64,000 nt of DNA from Terriglobales bacterium. GTDB lineage: Bacteria; Acidobacteriota; Terriglobia; Terriglobales; Acidobacteriaceae. Shown here piece by piece: positions 7,575 to 17,328 of the stretch. The DNA lies in NCBI GenBank assembly GCA_030038475.1, contig JASHOU010000057.1:30906-94905 (forward strand). The letters run 5' to 3'. The stretch's first letter is position 1, and every line of letters begins with the position of its first letter. A program made the translations under genes and the position numbers. The notes below the pieces were generated by a model. That model searched no databases. It was not told the DNA's origin and saw only the letters and a list, made by a program, of their open reading frames with translations.

Positions 7575-10500
7575 ATGATGCACGATCATTTGGGAGAAAA
7601 ACCGAAGCCAGCGCTGTTGCAAATAGCGCCCGCGCCTGCGCCCAAGCCGCACGATCATCACACCGAGTTTATGGTTGGACTCGATGTCGGCTCGACGACG
7701 GTGAAAGCGACGGTCGTGGATGCGGCAAGCGACAAGGTGCTTTGGCAGGATTACCAGCGGCACGAGACCAAGCAGCCGGAGAAGACGCTGGAATTTCTAC
7801 GGCGCATGGAAAAAGAAGTCGGCATCAATCGCCACAACACGCGCATGTTCATGACCGGCTCTGGCGGCGGCGCCATTGCCGACCAGATTGGCGCGAAGTT
7901 CGTGCAGGAAGTAACGGCTGTGTCGTTAGCTGTCGAAAAGATGCACCCGGAGGTTTATTCGGTTATCGAACTCGGCGGTCAGGATGCCAAGATCATCGTC
8001 TTCAAGGATGACGAGGAAACCGGGCGCAAGAAGAAGATTCCATCGATGAACGATAAGTGCGCCGGCGGCACGGGCGCGGTCATCGACAAGATCAATGCCA
8101 AGCTGAAAATTCCGACCGCGGAACTTTGCGAACAGAAGTATCACGGAATTAAGTTGCACAAAGTAGCAGGGAAGTGCGGCGTTTTCGCGGAGACGGATAT
8201 CAACGGCCTGCAGAAAGTGGGCACGCCTGCCGACGAGCTGATGGCGTCGTTGTTCGAGGCCATCGTTCTGCAAAATTTGAGCGTATTGACGCGCGGCCAC
8301 ACCCTGCGGCCGCACGTTCTGCTGCTTGGCGGGCCCAACAGTTTTATTCGCGGTATGAGGGAAGCGTGGCAAGCGAATATTCCGCGCATGTGGCAGGAGC
8401 GTAAGGTTGCGATTCCCGATGGCGCGAAGCCAGAGGATCTCATCAAGGTCCCGCAGAACGCGCAGTATTTCGCGGCCATGGGCGCGATTGAGTTTGGCAA
8501 GAGCGAGGAAGATTGCGTCGGCTGCTACCGCGGATACGAGCAACTGCTTCACTATATCGAATACGGCCGCCAGGAAGAAAAGGCAAAGTCTGGCGCCAAA
8601 GGCTTGACCACGAGCGACACCGAGCTGGATGATTTCAAATTTGCCTATCGCCGCAAGAAATTCACGCCAGCGGCGTTCCACACCAACCAAACGGTTGGCG
8701 GTTTCATCGGCATCGATGGCGGCTCGACTTCGACCAAAGCCGTCTTGATCGACGAAAAGGGCGACATCCTTTGCAAGTCGTATCAGCTCTCGAACGGAAA
8801 CCCGATTCAAGACACGATTGAGATGTTCGAGAACCTGCGCGGCCAGGTGGAGGCGCAGAAGGCGAAGCTCGAAGTGCTGGGCGTTGCGACCACGGGCTAT
8901 GCGAAAGACATTCTCAAAGACGTGTTGCACGCAGACGTGGCGCTGGTGGAAACGGTCGCGCACACCGAATCGGCGCTGAAATTTTACGACGATCCGCACG
9001 TCATCGTCGACGTGGGCGGGCAGGATATCAAGATCATCATTCTGCACAATGGGCGCGTCAAGGATTTCAAACTCAACACGCAATGCTCGGCGGGCAACGG
9101 ATATTTTCTGCAATCGACCGCAGAGGGCTTTGGGCTGGGCGTGGAACAATACGCCGACCTGGCGTTCTCGGCGCAATCCATGCCGATTTTCGGTTACGGC
9201 TGCGCGGTTTTCATGCAGTCGGATATTGTGAACTTCCAGCGGCAGGGATGGCGCGCGGAGGAAATTCTCGCCGGGCTGGCCGCGGTGCTGCCGAAGAATG
9301 TGTTTCTGTATGTGGCGAGCATTCCTAATCTCGCCGCGCTCGGCACGCGTTTTGTTCTGCAAGGCGGAACGCAGAACAACATGGCGGTGGTGAAGGCGGA
9401 AGTGGATTTCATCAACAATAGTTTTCGCGCGGCGGGCAAGAAGCCGGAAATTATCGTGCACGAATTTTGTGGCGAATCGGGAGCCATCGGCGCGGCGGTT
9501 GAATCTCTACGCCTGTGGCGCAATGGCCAGCAGACAACGTTTGTCGGACTCGACGCGGTGCGCAAGATCGAGTACCGCACCACGCGCAACGAAGCCACGC
9601 GCTGTTATTTCTGCAAGAACAATTGCCTGCGCACCTTTATCGACATTCGCACCGCACCGAAAGACGATCTGGCATTGATCCCGATTCAAAAGGTCACAAA
9701 GGTTCCGCTGATGCACGGCGAGCAGCGCCTGATCATCGCGACTTGCGAAAAGGGCTTGGTCGAGGATGTCAACGACATGAAAGACATCAAGGCCGGCCTC
9801 GACCAGATCAAAGACAAGCATCCGAACTTTGTGGATATGGCCGCGCATGAGGTCTTCCGGCCGGTGAACGCGAAGAGCGCGGCCGATCCGATTCCGAGCG
9901 CGAAGTTCTGGAACAAAGCTGCCAAAGAGCGGATTCCGCTGATGGAAAACCGCAAGAAGCTGCGCGTGGGCATTCCGCGCGTGCTGAACATTTACACCTA
10001 CGCTCCGCTTTTCAATGGGTATCTCGAGAGCCTCGGCGTGCAGCCGGAGAACATCATCTACTCCGATTACACCAGTTCCGATCTCTACCGCGCCGGCGCA
10101 AGCCGAGGCGCAATCGATCCCTGCTTCCCGGCGAAGATCGGCATTTCACACGTCTACAACTTGATTCAGGAGAAGCACCGAAAGAAGCCGCTCGATGTGA
10201 TCTTCTTCCCCATGTACGACGTGCTCACGTCGCCGCTGGTGAAGATCGTCGGCATGAACGCCTGCCCTACGGTGACGGCGACGCCGGAGACCGTGAAAGC
10301 GGCGTTCACCAAAGAAAACGACGTATTTGCCGAGCACAACGTCAAGTACGTCGACCCGGTTCTGAACTTTGCCGACCGAAAGCTGTTCGCCCACCAGATG
10401 CTGCAGGCGTGGCAACCGATTCTCGGCTTGTCACAGGAGGAAAACGACCGCGCGGTTGAAGTCGGCTACAAAGCATTGGCCGATTATGAAACCAGCATTC

Positions 10501-11159
10501 GCAAACGCGCCCGCCAGGTTCTCGATCAACTGGAGCGCGAAGATCGAATCGGCATTGTGATGCTCGGCCGACCGTATCACCATGATCCAGGGCTGAATCA
10601 CGAAATCATGGAGGAGTTCCAGAAGCTCGGCTATCCGATCTTTTCGCAGAACACGTTGCCGCTCGATGAAGACATGCTGGAGCGTCTGTTCGGCGATGAG
10701 GTCCGCGCGGGAGTCATTAGCCATCCGCTCGATATTGGCGATGCCTGGAAGAATTCGTATTCGTGCAGCACCAACCACAAGGTGTGGGCGGCGAAATTCA
10801 CGGCGCGGCATCCCAATCTCGTTGCGCTCGAAATCTCCAGCTTCAAGTGCGGTCACGACGCGCCGATTTATGGCGTGATCGAGGGCATCATCGAGCAATC
10901 GGGCACGCCGTATTTCTGCTTCAAGGATCTGGACGAGAACAAACCCACGGGATCGATCAAGATTCGCGTTGAGACGATCGATTATTTCCTGCGGCGCTAC
11001 CGCGAAGAGGTGATCCGCAAGCGCAAAGCCGTTCAGGATATCGAGGCGCAGCTTGCGGCCCTCGAAGCCGAGCTCCGCAGCGAACGCCGCGACGCCGAAC
11101 AGCCGGAGATGGTGCTGGAAAACTGCGAGGCGGAAGCCCAGGGAATGGCGGCGGATTAG
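7575..11159 (+). CDS. Fused double BadF/HgdC-type activase plus COG3580/DUF2229-type reductase domain
   Basis: A 1194-residue fusion. Domain 1 (about 34-320) is an ASKHA-fold ATPase (VGLDVGSTTVKATVVDA, ELGGQDAKI, DKCAGGTGAV, AGKCGVFAETD). Domain 2 (about 375-650) repeats the fold (IGIDGGSTSTKAVLID, DVGGQDIKI, TQCSAGNGYF, GYGCAVFMQSD). Domain 3 (about 670-1150) is COG3580-like with CYFCKNNC, DPCFPAKIG, SCSTNH and SFKCGHD. The family drives ATP-dependent one-electron transfer at very low potential to an HgdB-like partner, here the preceding gene. Both activase domains keep the two cysteines that hold the bridging [4Fe-4S] cluster in homodimeric HgdC, so one chain could form the cluster alone. 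Start at 7575/7578 has CTGGAGAG upstream. Similar fusions act in anaerobic plasmalogen and ether-lipid formation; the substrate is not proven here. Confidence 0.85.
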   Translation: MMHDHLGEKPKPALLQIAPAPAPKPHDHHTEFMVGLDVGSTTVKATVVDAASDKVLWQDYQRHETKQPEKTLEFLRRMEKEVGINRHNTRMFMTGSGGGAIADQIGAKFVQEVTAVSLAVEKMHPEVYSVIELGGQDAKIIVFKDDEETGRKKKIPSMNDKCAGGTGAVIDKINAKLKIPTAELCEQKYHGIKLHKVAGKCGVFAETDINGLQKVGTPADELMASLFEAIVLQNLSVLTRGHTLRPHVLLLGGPNSFIRGMREAWQANIPRMWQERKVAIPDGAKPEDLIKVPQNAQYFAAMGAIEFGKSEEDCVGCYRGYEQLLHYIEYGRQEEKAKSGAKGLTTSDTELDDFKFAYRRKKFTPAAFHTNQTVGGFIGIDGGSTSTKAVLIDEKGDILCKSYQLSNGNPIQDTIEMFENLRGQVEAQKAKLEVLGVATTGYAKDILKDVLHADVALVETVAHTESALKFYDDPHVIVDVGGQDIKIIILHNGRVKDFKLNTQCSAGNGYFLQSTAEGFGLGVEQYADLAFSAQSMPIFGYGCAVFMQSDIVNFQRQGWRAEEILAGLAAVLPKNVFLYVASIPNLAALGTRFVLQGGTQNNMAVVKAEVDFINNSFRAAGKKPEIIVHEFCGESGAIGAAVESLRLWRNGQQTTFVGLDAVRKIEYRTTRNEATRCYFCKNNCLRTFIDIRTAPKDDLALIPIQKVTKVPLMHGEQRLIIATCEKGLVEDVNDMKDIKAGLDQIKDKHPNFVDMAAHEVFRPVNAKSAADPIPSAKFWNKAAKERIPLMENRKKLRVGIPRVLNIYTYAPLFNGYLESLGVQPENIIYSDYTSSDLYRAGASRGAIDPCFPAKIGISHVYNLIQEKHRKKPLDVIFFPMYDVLTSPLVKIVGMNACPTVTATPETVKAAFTKENDVFAEHNVKYVDPVLNFADRKLFAHQMLQAWQPILGLSQEENDRAVEVGYKALADYETSIRKRARQVLDQLEREDRIGIVMLGRPYHHDPGLNHEIMEEFQKLGYPIFSQNTLPLDEDMLERLFGDEVRAGVISHPLDIGDAWKNSYSCSTNHKVWAAKFTARHPNLVALEISSFKCGHDAPIYGVIEGIIEQSGTPYFCFKDLDENKPTGSIKIRVETIDYFLRRYREEVIRKRKAVQDIEAQLAALEAELRSERRDAEQPEMVLENCEAEAQGMAAD

Positions 11160-11209
11160 GTAGGGCTGCAAACAAGTTTGGTGGTGTCATTTATTTCGGA
11201 GAGCGGCGG

Positions 11210-13558
11210 TCATGGGTTGCCGTGCGCGAATCTTGCGGCTGCTACCAATGCCTGTCCTAAACTCAAACCGCCGTCTCCAGCGGGAACTTCTTTTTGTGTA
11301 AATACTTCAAATCCAGCTTGCGAGAGCCGTGTTTCGAGGCGTTGCGACAAAAAGATATTGTGGAAGGTTCCACCGCTCAAACAAACGCGATTGAGTTGAT
11401 TCTTCTTTCGCAGCAGCATTGCTAATTGCGCGAATGCCTCAACCAGCCCGTTGTGAAAGCGCGCGCTGATTGCTGCCACGTTAACATCTCGAAGAAGATC
11501 GTCGAGCAAGGCTTCAAACAGCGGACGCGTGCCGATGATCCAGCCGTCGTCGTGCCGCACAAGATCCAGCGGATAGAAGTTATTTTCCGATGATAAAGTC
11601 TCTGACGCCATCGACATTTCCAATTCAATGGCAGCCTGTGCCTCGTAATTGACCTGCTGACGGATTCCCGCCAACGCAGCCACAGCATCGAACAGACGCC
11701 CGCAACTCGATGTAAGCGGAGAATTCACGCCTTTTTCCATCATGCGGAGAATTAGATCTACTTTCTTTTGGTTGAGCTGCCTCACAAATGGAATGTCGAA
11801 CTTCAAAAACTCGCGTCCGAAATGATGCGCCAGATAGCTGACGGCCATGCGCCAGGGTTCACGGATGGCGGCCGCTCCGCCGGCCAAGGGCACATACTCG
11901 AAATGAGCGGCACGCTCGAAGTCCTCGTAGCCAGCGACGAGAACTTCTCCACCCCAGATTTTTCCGTCCGTCCCGTAGCCGGTTCCATCGAGGGCAAATC
12001 CAATCACGCGGCCTTCAAGATGATTCTCTGCCATACAACTTGCGATGTGTGCGTGGTGGTGTTGCACACCGGCCAACTTTATTCCGCTTCGCCGCGGCAC
12101 CATTCCGTTCTGCTGCAGCGTCATCTGCTGGAGCGCCCATTTGGTGGAGAAGTAGTCGGGGTGGAGATCGTAAGCGATAATTTCCGGGTGGATTTCGAGA
12201 ATCCGCTCCAGATGCTCAATCGCTTCATGAAAAAAGCCATAACTCTCAGCATTCTCCAAATCGCCGATATGCTGGCTGAGAAAGGCGTTCTTACCTTTGA
12301 CGAGGCAGATGGTGTTCTTCAGTTCGCCGCCGACAGCCAGCACCGACGGTTGATCATTTTTCAGGAAGACCGGTACGGGAACAAAACCGCGCGAACGCCG
12401 CAACTGCCGCGTGACTCCGCCTGTGACGCGCACCACCGAATCGTCGCAACGGAGCAGGATGTCACGGTTATGGACGAGGAAATAGTCGGCGAGGCCATCT
12501 AGTCGCTTAACCGCTTCCCGGTTATCGGTGGCGATCGGTTCCTCACTCAGGTTTCCGCTGGTCATGACCAGAGCCTTGAAGCCTCCGATTGCGAAAAGCA
12601 AGTGATGAAGCGGCGTGTACGGGAGAAAGATACCCAGGTAGCGATTGAAGGGCGCGACCTCGTCGGGAATTGCGTTGGGCGATTTTTTCGGCAAAAGAAC
12701 AATTGGCCGCTGTATCGATTGCAGCGCAGTGATCGCAGCGTCATCCAGTTCGCAGATTTCGCGGGTGGCGGCGAGATCGGGAACCATGACGGCGAAGGGC
12801 TTTTCGACGCGGCGCTTGCGCTGGCGCAGCAGGGCCACGGCAGCGGGGTTGGTTGCATCGGCAGCAAGATGGAATCCGCCCAAACCTTTTACGGCGACAA
12901 TGCGCCCGTCACGCAATGCGGCGACTGCTTCGGCGATGGGATCGGCGCAGGTAATTTTCTCTCCCGACTGGTCCCAGAGTTCCACGCGCGGCCCGCAGTC
13001 CCAGCAGGCGTTCGGTTGGGCGTGAAAGCGACGGTCGAGCGGATTTTTGTATTCCGCCTGGCAGGCTGGACACATGAGAAACGCCGCCATTGACGTGCTG
13101 GGCCGGTCATAGGGAATGTCGCGAATGATGGTGAAGCGCGGCCCGCAGTTCGTGCAATTGATAAACGGATAACGGTAGCGCCGGTCGTGCGGGTGGAACA
13201 GCTCCTGCAGGCAATCGGCACAGATGGCAACATCGGGAGAAATGAGAGTGCGAACCTCTTCACCTTCGTGGCTGTGAACGATGCGGAAATCCAGATCGCC
13301 GTTGCAGGGGAGCTCAGTTACGGTGACGCCAGTGATCCGTGCCAGGGGCGGCGCTTCAGTGGGCAGGCGCTCAACAAAATCCTGAACGCTCTCTGCCGGG
13401 CCCTGAATTTCAATGGTAACTCCCGCGGGCGTGTTGCGGATGGTTCCACCAAGATGCCGGCCGATAGCGAGGCGGTAGACGTAGGGCCGGAACCCCACCC
13501 CCTGGACAATGCCGGAAACCTCGATCTGACGCCGTACGTCTGCCATTGCGTCGGCCAT
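11210..13558 (-). CDS. hypF: Carbamoyltransferase HypF
   Basis: Makes the thiocarboxamide precursor of the cyanide ligands of [NiFe]-hydrogenase from carbamoyl phosphate and ATP and passes it to HypE. Domains in order: acylphosphatase (about 8-95, SGIVQGVGFRPYVYRLA), two zinc fingers (CADCLQELF ... CTNCGPRFT, then CPACQAEY ... CWDCGPR; about 108-190), YrdC-like (about 205-385) and Kae1-like (about 390-780, with HHHAHIASCMAEN). Full length, 782 residues. It is the last gene of the hyp operon, 16 bp after hypB, and converges with the reductase fusion to its left (50 bp gap). Confidence 0.97.
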   Translation of the reverse strand: MADAMADVRRQIEVSGIVQGVGFRPYVYRLAIGRHLGGTIRNTPAGVTIEIQGPAESVQDFVERLPTEAPPLARITGVTVTELPCNGDLDFRIVHSHEGEEVRTLISPDVAICADCLQELFHPHDRRYRYPFINCTNCGPRFTIIRDIPYDRPSTSMAAFLMCPACQAEYKNPLDRRFHAQPNACWDCGPRVELWDQSGEKITCADPIAEAVAALRDGRIVAVKGLGGFHLAADATNPAAVALLRQRKRRVEKPFAVMVPDLAATREICELDDAAITALQSIQRPIVLLPKKSPNAIPDEVAPFNRYLGIFLPYTPLHHLLFAIGGFKALVMTSGNLSEEPIATDNREAVKRLDGLADYFLVHNRDILLRCDDSVVRVTGGVTRQLRRSRGFVPVPVFLKNDQPSVLAVGGELKNTICLVKGKNAFLSQHIGDLENAESYGFFHEAIEHLERILEIHPEIIAYDLHPDYFSTKWALQQMTLQQNGMVPRRSGIKLAGVQHHHAHIASCMAENHLEGRVIGFALDGTGYGTDGKIWGGEVLVAGYEDFERAAHFEYVPLAGGAAAIREPWRMAVSYLAHHFGREFLKFDIPFVRQLNQKKVDLILRMMEKGVNSPLTSSCGRLFDAVAALAGIRQQVNYEAQAAIELEMSMASETLSSENNFYPLDLVRHDDGWIIGTRPLFEALLDDLLRDVNVAAISARFHNGLVEAFAQLAMLLRKKNQLNRVCLSGGTFHNIFLSQRLETRLSQAGFEVFTQKEVPAGDGGLSLGQALVAAARFAHGNP

Positions 13559-13574
13559 TCATCAATCTGCAAAC

Positions 13575-14252
13575 CTAACTGGCAGTCTCCACCAGCGATT
13601 TATGCGCCTTGCGTTTCGCCTCCAGCCACGTGATCCATTCGTGCAATCCAGCGCCGGTGAGGCTGGATACCTTAACAATCTCCATCCCCGGATGCACCTT
13701 GCGGGCGTTCTCCGCGGCTGCGTTGATGTCGAACGGAACGTAGGGAAGCAGATCGATTTTGTTAAGCACCAGCAAGTCGGACTTGAAGAATATGGAAGGA
13801 TACTTCAGCGGCTTATCTTCGCCTTCGGTGACGCTTAACACCACAATCTTCGCCGCTTCGCCCAGATCGTAACTGGATGGGCAAACCAGGTTGCCTACAT
13901 TTTCGACGAACAAAAGATCCAGGTCTTGGAGCCGCCAATCCGCCAGATGACGCTCGATCATGCGAGCATCGAGATGGCAGGTGCCACCGGTGGTGATCTG
14001 CTTTACCGGGAAATGAAAGCGCTTCAGCCGGTTGGCATCGTTTTCCGTCTGAATGTCGCCGGTCAGCACGGCCACGCGATCCTGCCGGGGCAGCGCTTCG
14101 AGGGTGCGCTCCAGAAGGCTGGTTTTGCCGGAGCCCGGAGAACTAATGAGGTTGAGGCAGAGAACGCCGTGCTCAAGAAATCGCGCCCGCAGATCAGCTG
14201 CGATGCGATCGTTCTCACTGAGTACTTTTCGCTCCAACGGTACCCGGTCCAT
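13575..14252 (-). CDS. hypB: Hydrogenase nickel-incorporation GTPase HypB
   Basis: GTPase that works with HypA to insert Ni into the large subunit of [NiFe]-hydrogenase. The P-loop SSPGSGKTSLLERT, the metal-site segments TCHLDARM and LVCPSSYDLGE, and NKIDLLPYV are visible. Start chosen at 14252 (MDRVPLERKV), overlapping the end of hypA by 38 bp; the longer open frame upstream only shadows hypA. With this start (225 residues) it lacks both the N-terminal CxxCGC-type nickel motif of E. coli HypB and the His-rich stretch seen in many species, so only the G-domain metal site is predicted. Confidence 0.95.
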   Translation of the reverse strand: MDRVPLERKVLSENDRIAADLRARFLEHGVLCLNLISSPGSGKTSLLERTLEALPRQDRVAVLTGDIQTENDANRLKRFHFPVKQITTGGTCHLDARMIERHLADWRLQDLDLLFVENVGNLVCPSSYDLGEAAKIVVLSVTEGEDKPLKYPSIFFKSDLLVLNKIDLLPYVPFDINAAAENARKVHPGMEIVKVSSLTGAGLHEWITWLEAKRKAHKSLVETAS

Positions 14253-14595
14253 ATTCTTCCACCTCCAGATATGCCAACTCCAACTGATCTCCACTGACGC
14301 AATTGATTGCAAAATTGGCGCATTGCGGACAGCGGAAATCGTAATCGCGCACAATGAACTCGTGGTCACAGGCATGACAATGATGCCGCCGCGGACAAAA
14401 CTCGATGGCCAACTCCAGCGCTGCCCAATCGGTATCCCGGATCATCGCTTCAAAACAAAAGCGCAAGGCGTCCGGGTCGAAGGCCGACATTTCGCCGATT
14501 CGAAGGCCGACCTTGCAGGGATAGGATTCCGGATAGCGCTGCATCTCGGTCTTCACCGCTTCCAGCACCGAACTTGCGATTCCCATCTCGTGCAT
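14215..14595 (-). CDS. hypA: Hydrogenase nickel-incorporation protein HypA
   Basis: Nickel metallochaperone partner of HypB. The N-terminal Ni site MHEMGIASS is intact (Met1-His2-Glu3) and the structural zinc site is formed by HCHACDHEF and FRCPQCAN (two CxxC pairs). 126 residues, slightly longer than the usual ~115 because the 3' end runs into hypB by 38 bp, which indicates coupled translation. Confidence 0.95.
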   Translation of the reverse strand: MHEMGIASSVLEAVKTEMQRYPESYPCKVGLRIGEMSAFDPDALRFCFEAMIRDTDWAALELAIEFCPRRHHCHACDHEFIVRDYDFRCPQCANFAINCVSGDQLELAYLEVEEYGPGTVGAKSTQ

Positions 14596-14618
14596 ACAAT
14601 CGCGTCAATATCTTTCTT

Positions 14619-15686
14619 TCAGCATATCCGCGGCAGTTGATCGCCTGCCAGCATATCTACGACGCGCGTCGTGCCGAACGCCGTGCGCATTGTCACCAAT
14701 CCGGCGCGGTCATTATTGACCGTGCCAATGATCTGTGCCTCACGTCCCAGCGGATTTCTGCGCATCGTCTCAACGATGGCGTCAGCGGCTCCCGGCGCCA
14801 CGATTGCGATCAGCTTGCCTTCGTTCGCCACGTAAAGTGGGTCCAAGCCGAGCAACTCACATGCGCCTCGAACCTGGTCTTGGATGGGAATGGAAGTTTC
14901 CTCCAGTTCGATACCAACCTGGGAGCGTTCGGCAATTTCATTCAGCGTGCTGGAGACGCCGCCGCGCGTGGGATCGCGCATGCAACGAATACCGGAACTG
15001 ACGCCCATGATTTCAGCCACCAGCGTGTGCAGGGCGGCGCTGTCACTCTGAATCTGGGTTTCGAATTCCAGCCCATCGCGTTGCGCCAGAATGGCAATGC
15101 CGTGATCGCCAATCGCGCCGCTGAGGATTACTTTATCGCCGGCGCAGGCGCGGTCGGCGGAAAGATCGATTCCCTCCGGCACCAGTCCGATTCCGGTCGT
15201 GTTGATAAACAGCCCGTCACCTTTGCCTTTTTCGACAACCTTCGTGTCACCGGTAACCACAGGCACGCCCGCATCTGCCGCGGCTTGGCGAAGCGAATTT
15301 ACGACGCGGCGTAGTTCGTCGATGGAGAAACCCTCTTCGATGATGAAGGCTGCGCTCAAGAAAAGTGGGGTTGCGCCGCCCATGGCCAAATCGTTGATGG
15401 TGCCGTGAACCGCGAGGGAGCCGATGTTTCCGCCGGGGAAAAATAACGGTTGGACGACGAAAGAATCGGTCGTGATGGCCAGACGCTGGCCGTTTACATT
15501 TACGATCGCCTGGTCATCGAGGCGCTCCAGCACCGGATTCTGGAACGCAGGCAGGAAAACGTCGCGAATCAGTTCGGCGCTCAACTTGCCGCCGCTGCCG
15601 TGCCCCAGCAGAATTGTGTCTTTGGCGGGAAGCGGCGCCGGGCAACTGAGTTCGAAATTTATTTCGGCAGAAGCTTTGGCTGACAT
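14619..15686 (-). CDS. hypE: Hydrogenase maturation protein HypE
   Basis: Dehydrates the thiocarboxamide on its C-terminal cysteine to thiocyanate, then donates cyanide to iron on HypCD. It belongs to the PurM/SelD-type ATP-binding family; LLGHGSGGKLS and TRGGVSSTLNEIAERS are visible. The C-terminus is exactly ...PRIC, the hallmark acceptor cysteine. Start at 15686 (MSAKASAEIN) follows TAGGAG at a good distance and leaves 8 bp after hypD; the longer frame extending into hypD is not expected. 355 residues. Confidence 0.96.
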   Translation of the reverse strand: MSAKASAEINFELSCPAPLPAKDTILLGHGSGGKLSAELIRDVFLPAFQNPVLERLDDQAIVNVNGQRLAITTDSFVVQPLFFPGGNIGSLAVHGTINDLAMGGATPLFLSAAFIIEEGFSIDELRRVVNSLRQAAADAGVPVVTGDTKVVEKGKGDGLFINTTGIGLVPEGIDLSADRACAGDKVILSGAIGDHGIAILAQRDGLEFETQIQSDSAALHTLVAEIMGVSSGIRCMRDPTRGGVSSTLNEIAERSQVGIELEETSIPIQDQVRGACELLGLDPLYVANEGKLIAIVAPGAADAIVETMRRNPLGREAQIIGTVNNDRAGLVTMRTAFGTTRVVDMLAGDQLPRIC

Positions 15687-15694
15687 GCTTACTC

Positions 15695-16792
15695 CTACTC
15701 GGCAACTGCATGACGCCGATAATGATAATAGGCGGCGCATGCCCCTTCACTCGAAACCATCGGCGCTCCCAAGGGGTTTTCCGACGTACACTTCATGCCA
15801 AACGCCGGACAATCCGTGGGTTTTTTCAATCCCTGCAAAACCAGCGCACTGATGCACTCGGCCGGTTCATCTACGCTAATTACGCCGAGGTCGAATACAC
15901 GGTCTGCATCATACGCCGCATACTCTTCGCGCAGGCGCAAGCCACTCTGCGGAATCGAACCGATGCCGCGCCACTTCTGGTCGGCGACTTCAAACACCTC
16001 GGCCATAATCTGCTGCGCGGGTACGTTTCCCTGGTAGCTTACCGAGCGCACATACTGATTCTGCAGACGCGCCTCTCCGGCTTCGAGTTGCCGAACCAGC
16101 ATGAGAACCGCTTCCAAGATATCTGCCGGCTCGAATCCGCCAACCACGATCGGGACGTGAAAATCGCGCACCAGCGATTCATACTCTTTGCAGCCCATGA
16201 CTGTGCACACATGTCCCGGGGCAATGAAACCCTGCACGCGATTCGTGCTCGTAACCATCAGCGCGCGGATCGCCGGCGGCACCAGCACCTGCGAAACCAG
16301 CAAAGAAAAATTAGTGAGACCTTCGCGTTTGGCTTGCCAGGCGGCCATGGCATTCGCGGGAGCTGTGGTTTCGAAGCCAATTGCCAGAAACACAACTTTG
16401 CGATCGGGATTCGAGCGGGCAATCTTTACCGCCTCAGTCGGCGAGTAAGCGATACGAACATCCGCACCCTGAGCCTTAGCGCGAAACAGATCCGAATGCG
16501 ATCCCGGCACGCGCAGCATGTCGCCGTAGGAAACCAGAATCACGTCTGGTTGCGGCGCCAGCGCAATGGCTTTATCCACAGTTTCAAGCGGGGTAACGCA
16601 CACCGGACATCCAGGGCCATGCACGAGTTCGATTCCGCGCGGCAGCAATTCATCGAGGCCGTAGCGCATGACGGTGTGTGTCTGGCCTCCGCAGATCTCC
16701 ATCAGCACCCACGGCCGCGTGGTTGCTTGCCGAATCTCAGCTGCCAATCCCTTGGCAATGCGATGATCGCGGTATTCGTCAAGGTATTTCAT
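15695..16792 (-). CDS. hypD: Hydrogenase maturation protein HypD
   Basis: Iron-sulfur protein that, with HypC, assembles the Fe(CN)2CO unit of [NiFe]-hydrogenase. Characteristic segments: [33 protein letters not shown], and the C-terminal cysteines in [21 protein letters not shown]. Start taken as the second ATG (MKYLDEYRD), the family's normal beginning; an ATG two codons upstream is equally possible. 26 bp after hypC, 8 bp before hypE. Confidence 0.96.
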   Translation of the reverse strand: MKYLDEYRDHRIAKGLAAEIRQATTRPWVLMEICGGQTHTVMRYGLDELLPRGIELVHGPGCPVCVTPLETVDKAIALAPQPDVILVSYGDMLRVPGSHSDLFRAKAQGADVRIAYSPTEAVKIARSNPDRKVVFLAIGFETTAPANAMAAWQAKREGLTNFSLLVSQVLVPPAIRALMVTSTNRVQGFIAPGHVCTVMGCKEYESLVRDFHVPIVVGGFEPADILEAVLMLVRQLEAGEARLQNQYVRSVSYQGNVPAQQIMAEVFEVADQKWRGIGSIPQSGLRLREEYAAYDADRVFDLGVISVDEPAECISALVLQGLKKPTDCPAFGMKCTSENPLGAPMVSSEGACAAYYHYRRHAVAE

Positions 16793-16818
16793 GACCAAGA
16801 CCCAAGCCGAAACGAAAC

Positions 16819-17073
16819 CTATGTCTCTGCCGGCGGCAGTTCCGATTCCAGCGCTCCCATCTCCGCGAGAAGTTGGTAAGTGCGCTGGGCCTCGGCCGCG
16901 TCCACGCGGCTTATGGCGAAGCCAACATGGACCATCACATAATCCCCCAGTTCGGCCTCAGGGACAAAGTTCAGCGATACCTGGCATACAATTCCGCCAA
17001 ACTCGACGCGAGCCGAGCGTAACTCGCCCGATTCCTGAATTTCCAGTATCTTCCCCGGAATCGCAAGGCACAC
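16819..17073 (-). CDS. hypC: Hydrogenase maturation chaperone HypC
   Basis: Small chaperone that carries iron with HypD and docks on the hydrogenase large-subunit precursor. Begins [12 protein letters not shown], with the essential Cys2 and the family's MCLAxPG signature. The start codon is GTG, preceded by CAGGAG at 7 bases. 84 residues with a short acidic tail. First gene of the hypCDEABF operon; the ~275 bp upstream hold no other gene and should contain the operon promoter, but I could not define it. Confidence 0.96.
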   Translation of the reverse strand: MCLAIPGKILEIQESGELRSARVEFGGIVCQVSLNFVPEAELGDYVMVHVGFAISRVDAAEAQRTYQLLAEMGALESELPPAET

Positions 17074-17328
17074 GGTGATTCTCCTGTGATCAGTAGATCA
17101 GCGAGCGTTTACAGCGATCTGTGACGGAGAACACACCGCTGGGTGATGGCACACGTACGGCAGACGTGGGAAAGCGCGAGGAAAAACGCACAGGAAGACG
17201 TAGTCCTGGATACTCGCGCTCCGCAGGGCTCTATGGGGACTGGTGCCGTTTCACGGCAACCAGCGCCGCTTTACGATTTTCTTTGACAGTTCTGGCTCTG
17301 TTCCGATTTAATCCTCGCTGCATCGTAG

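Noticed and set aside
7926..9461. 511-codon minus-strand frame opposite the activase fusion
   Set aside because: Long because of high GC; His/Arg-rich product with no recognisable motif, fully antisense to a domain-rich gene.
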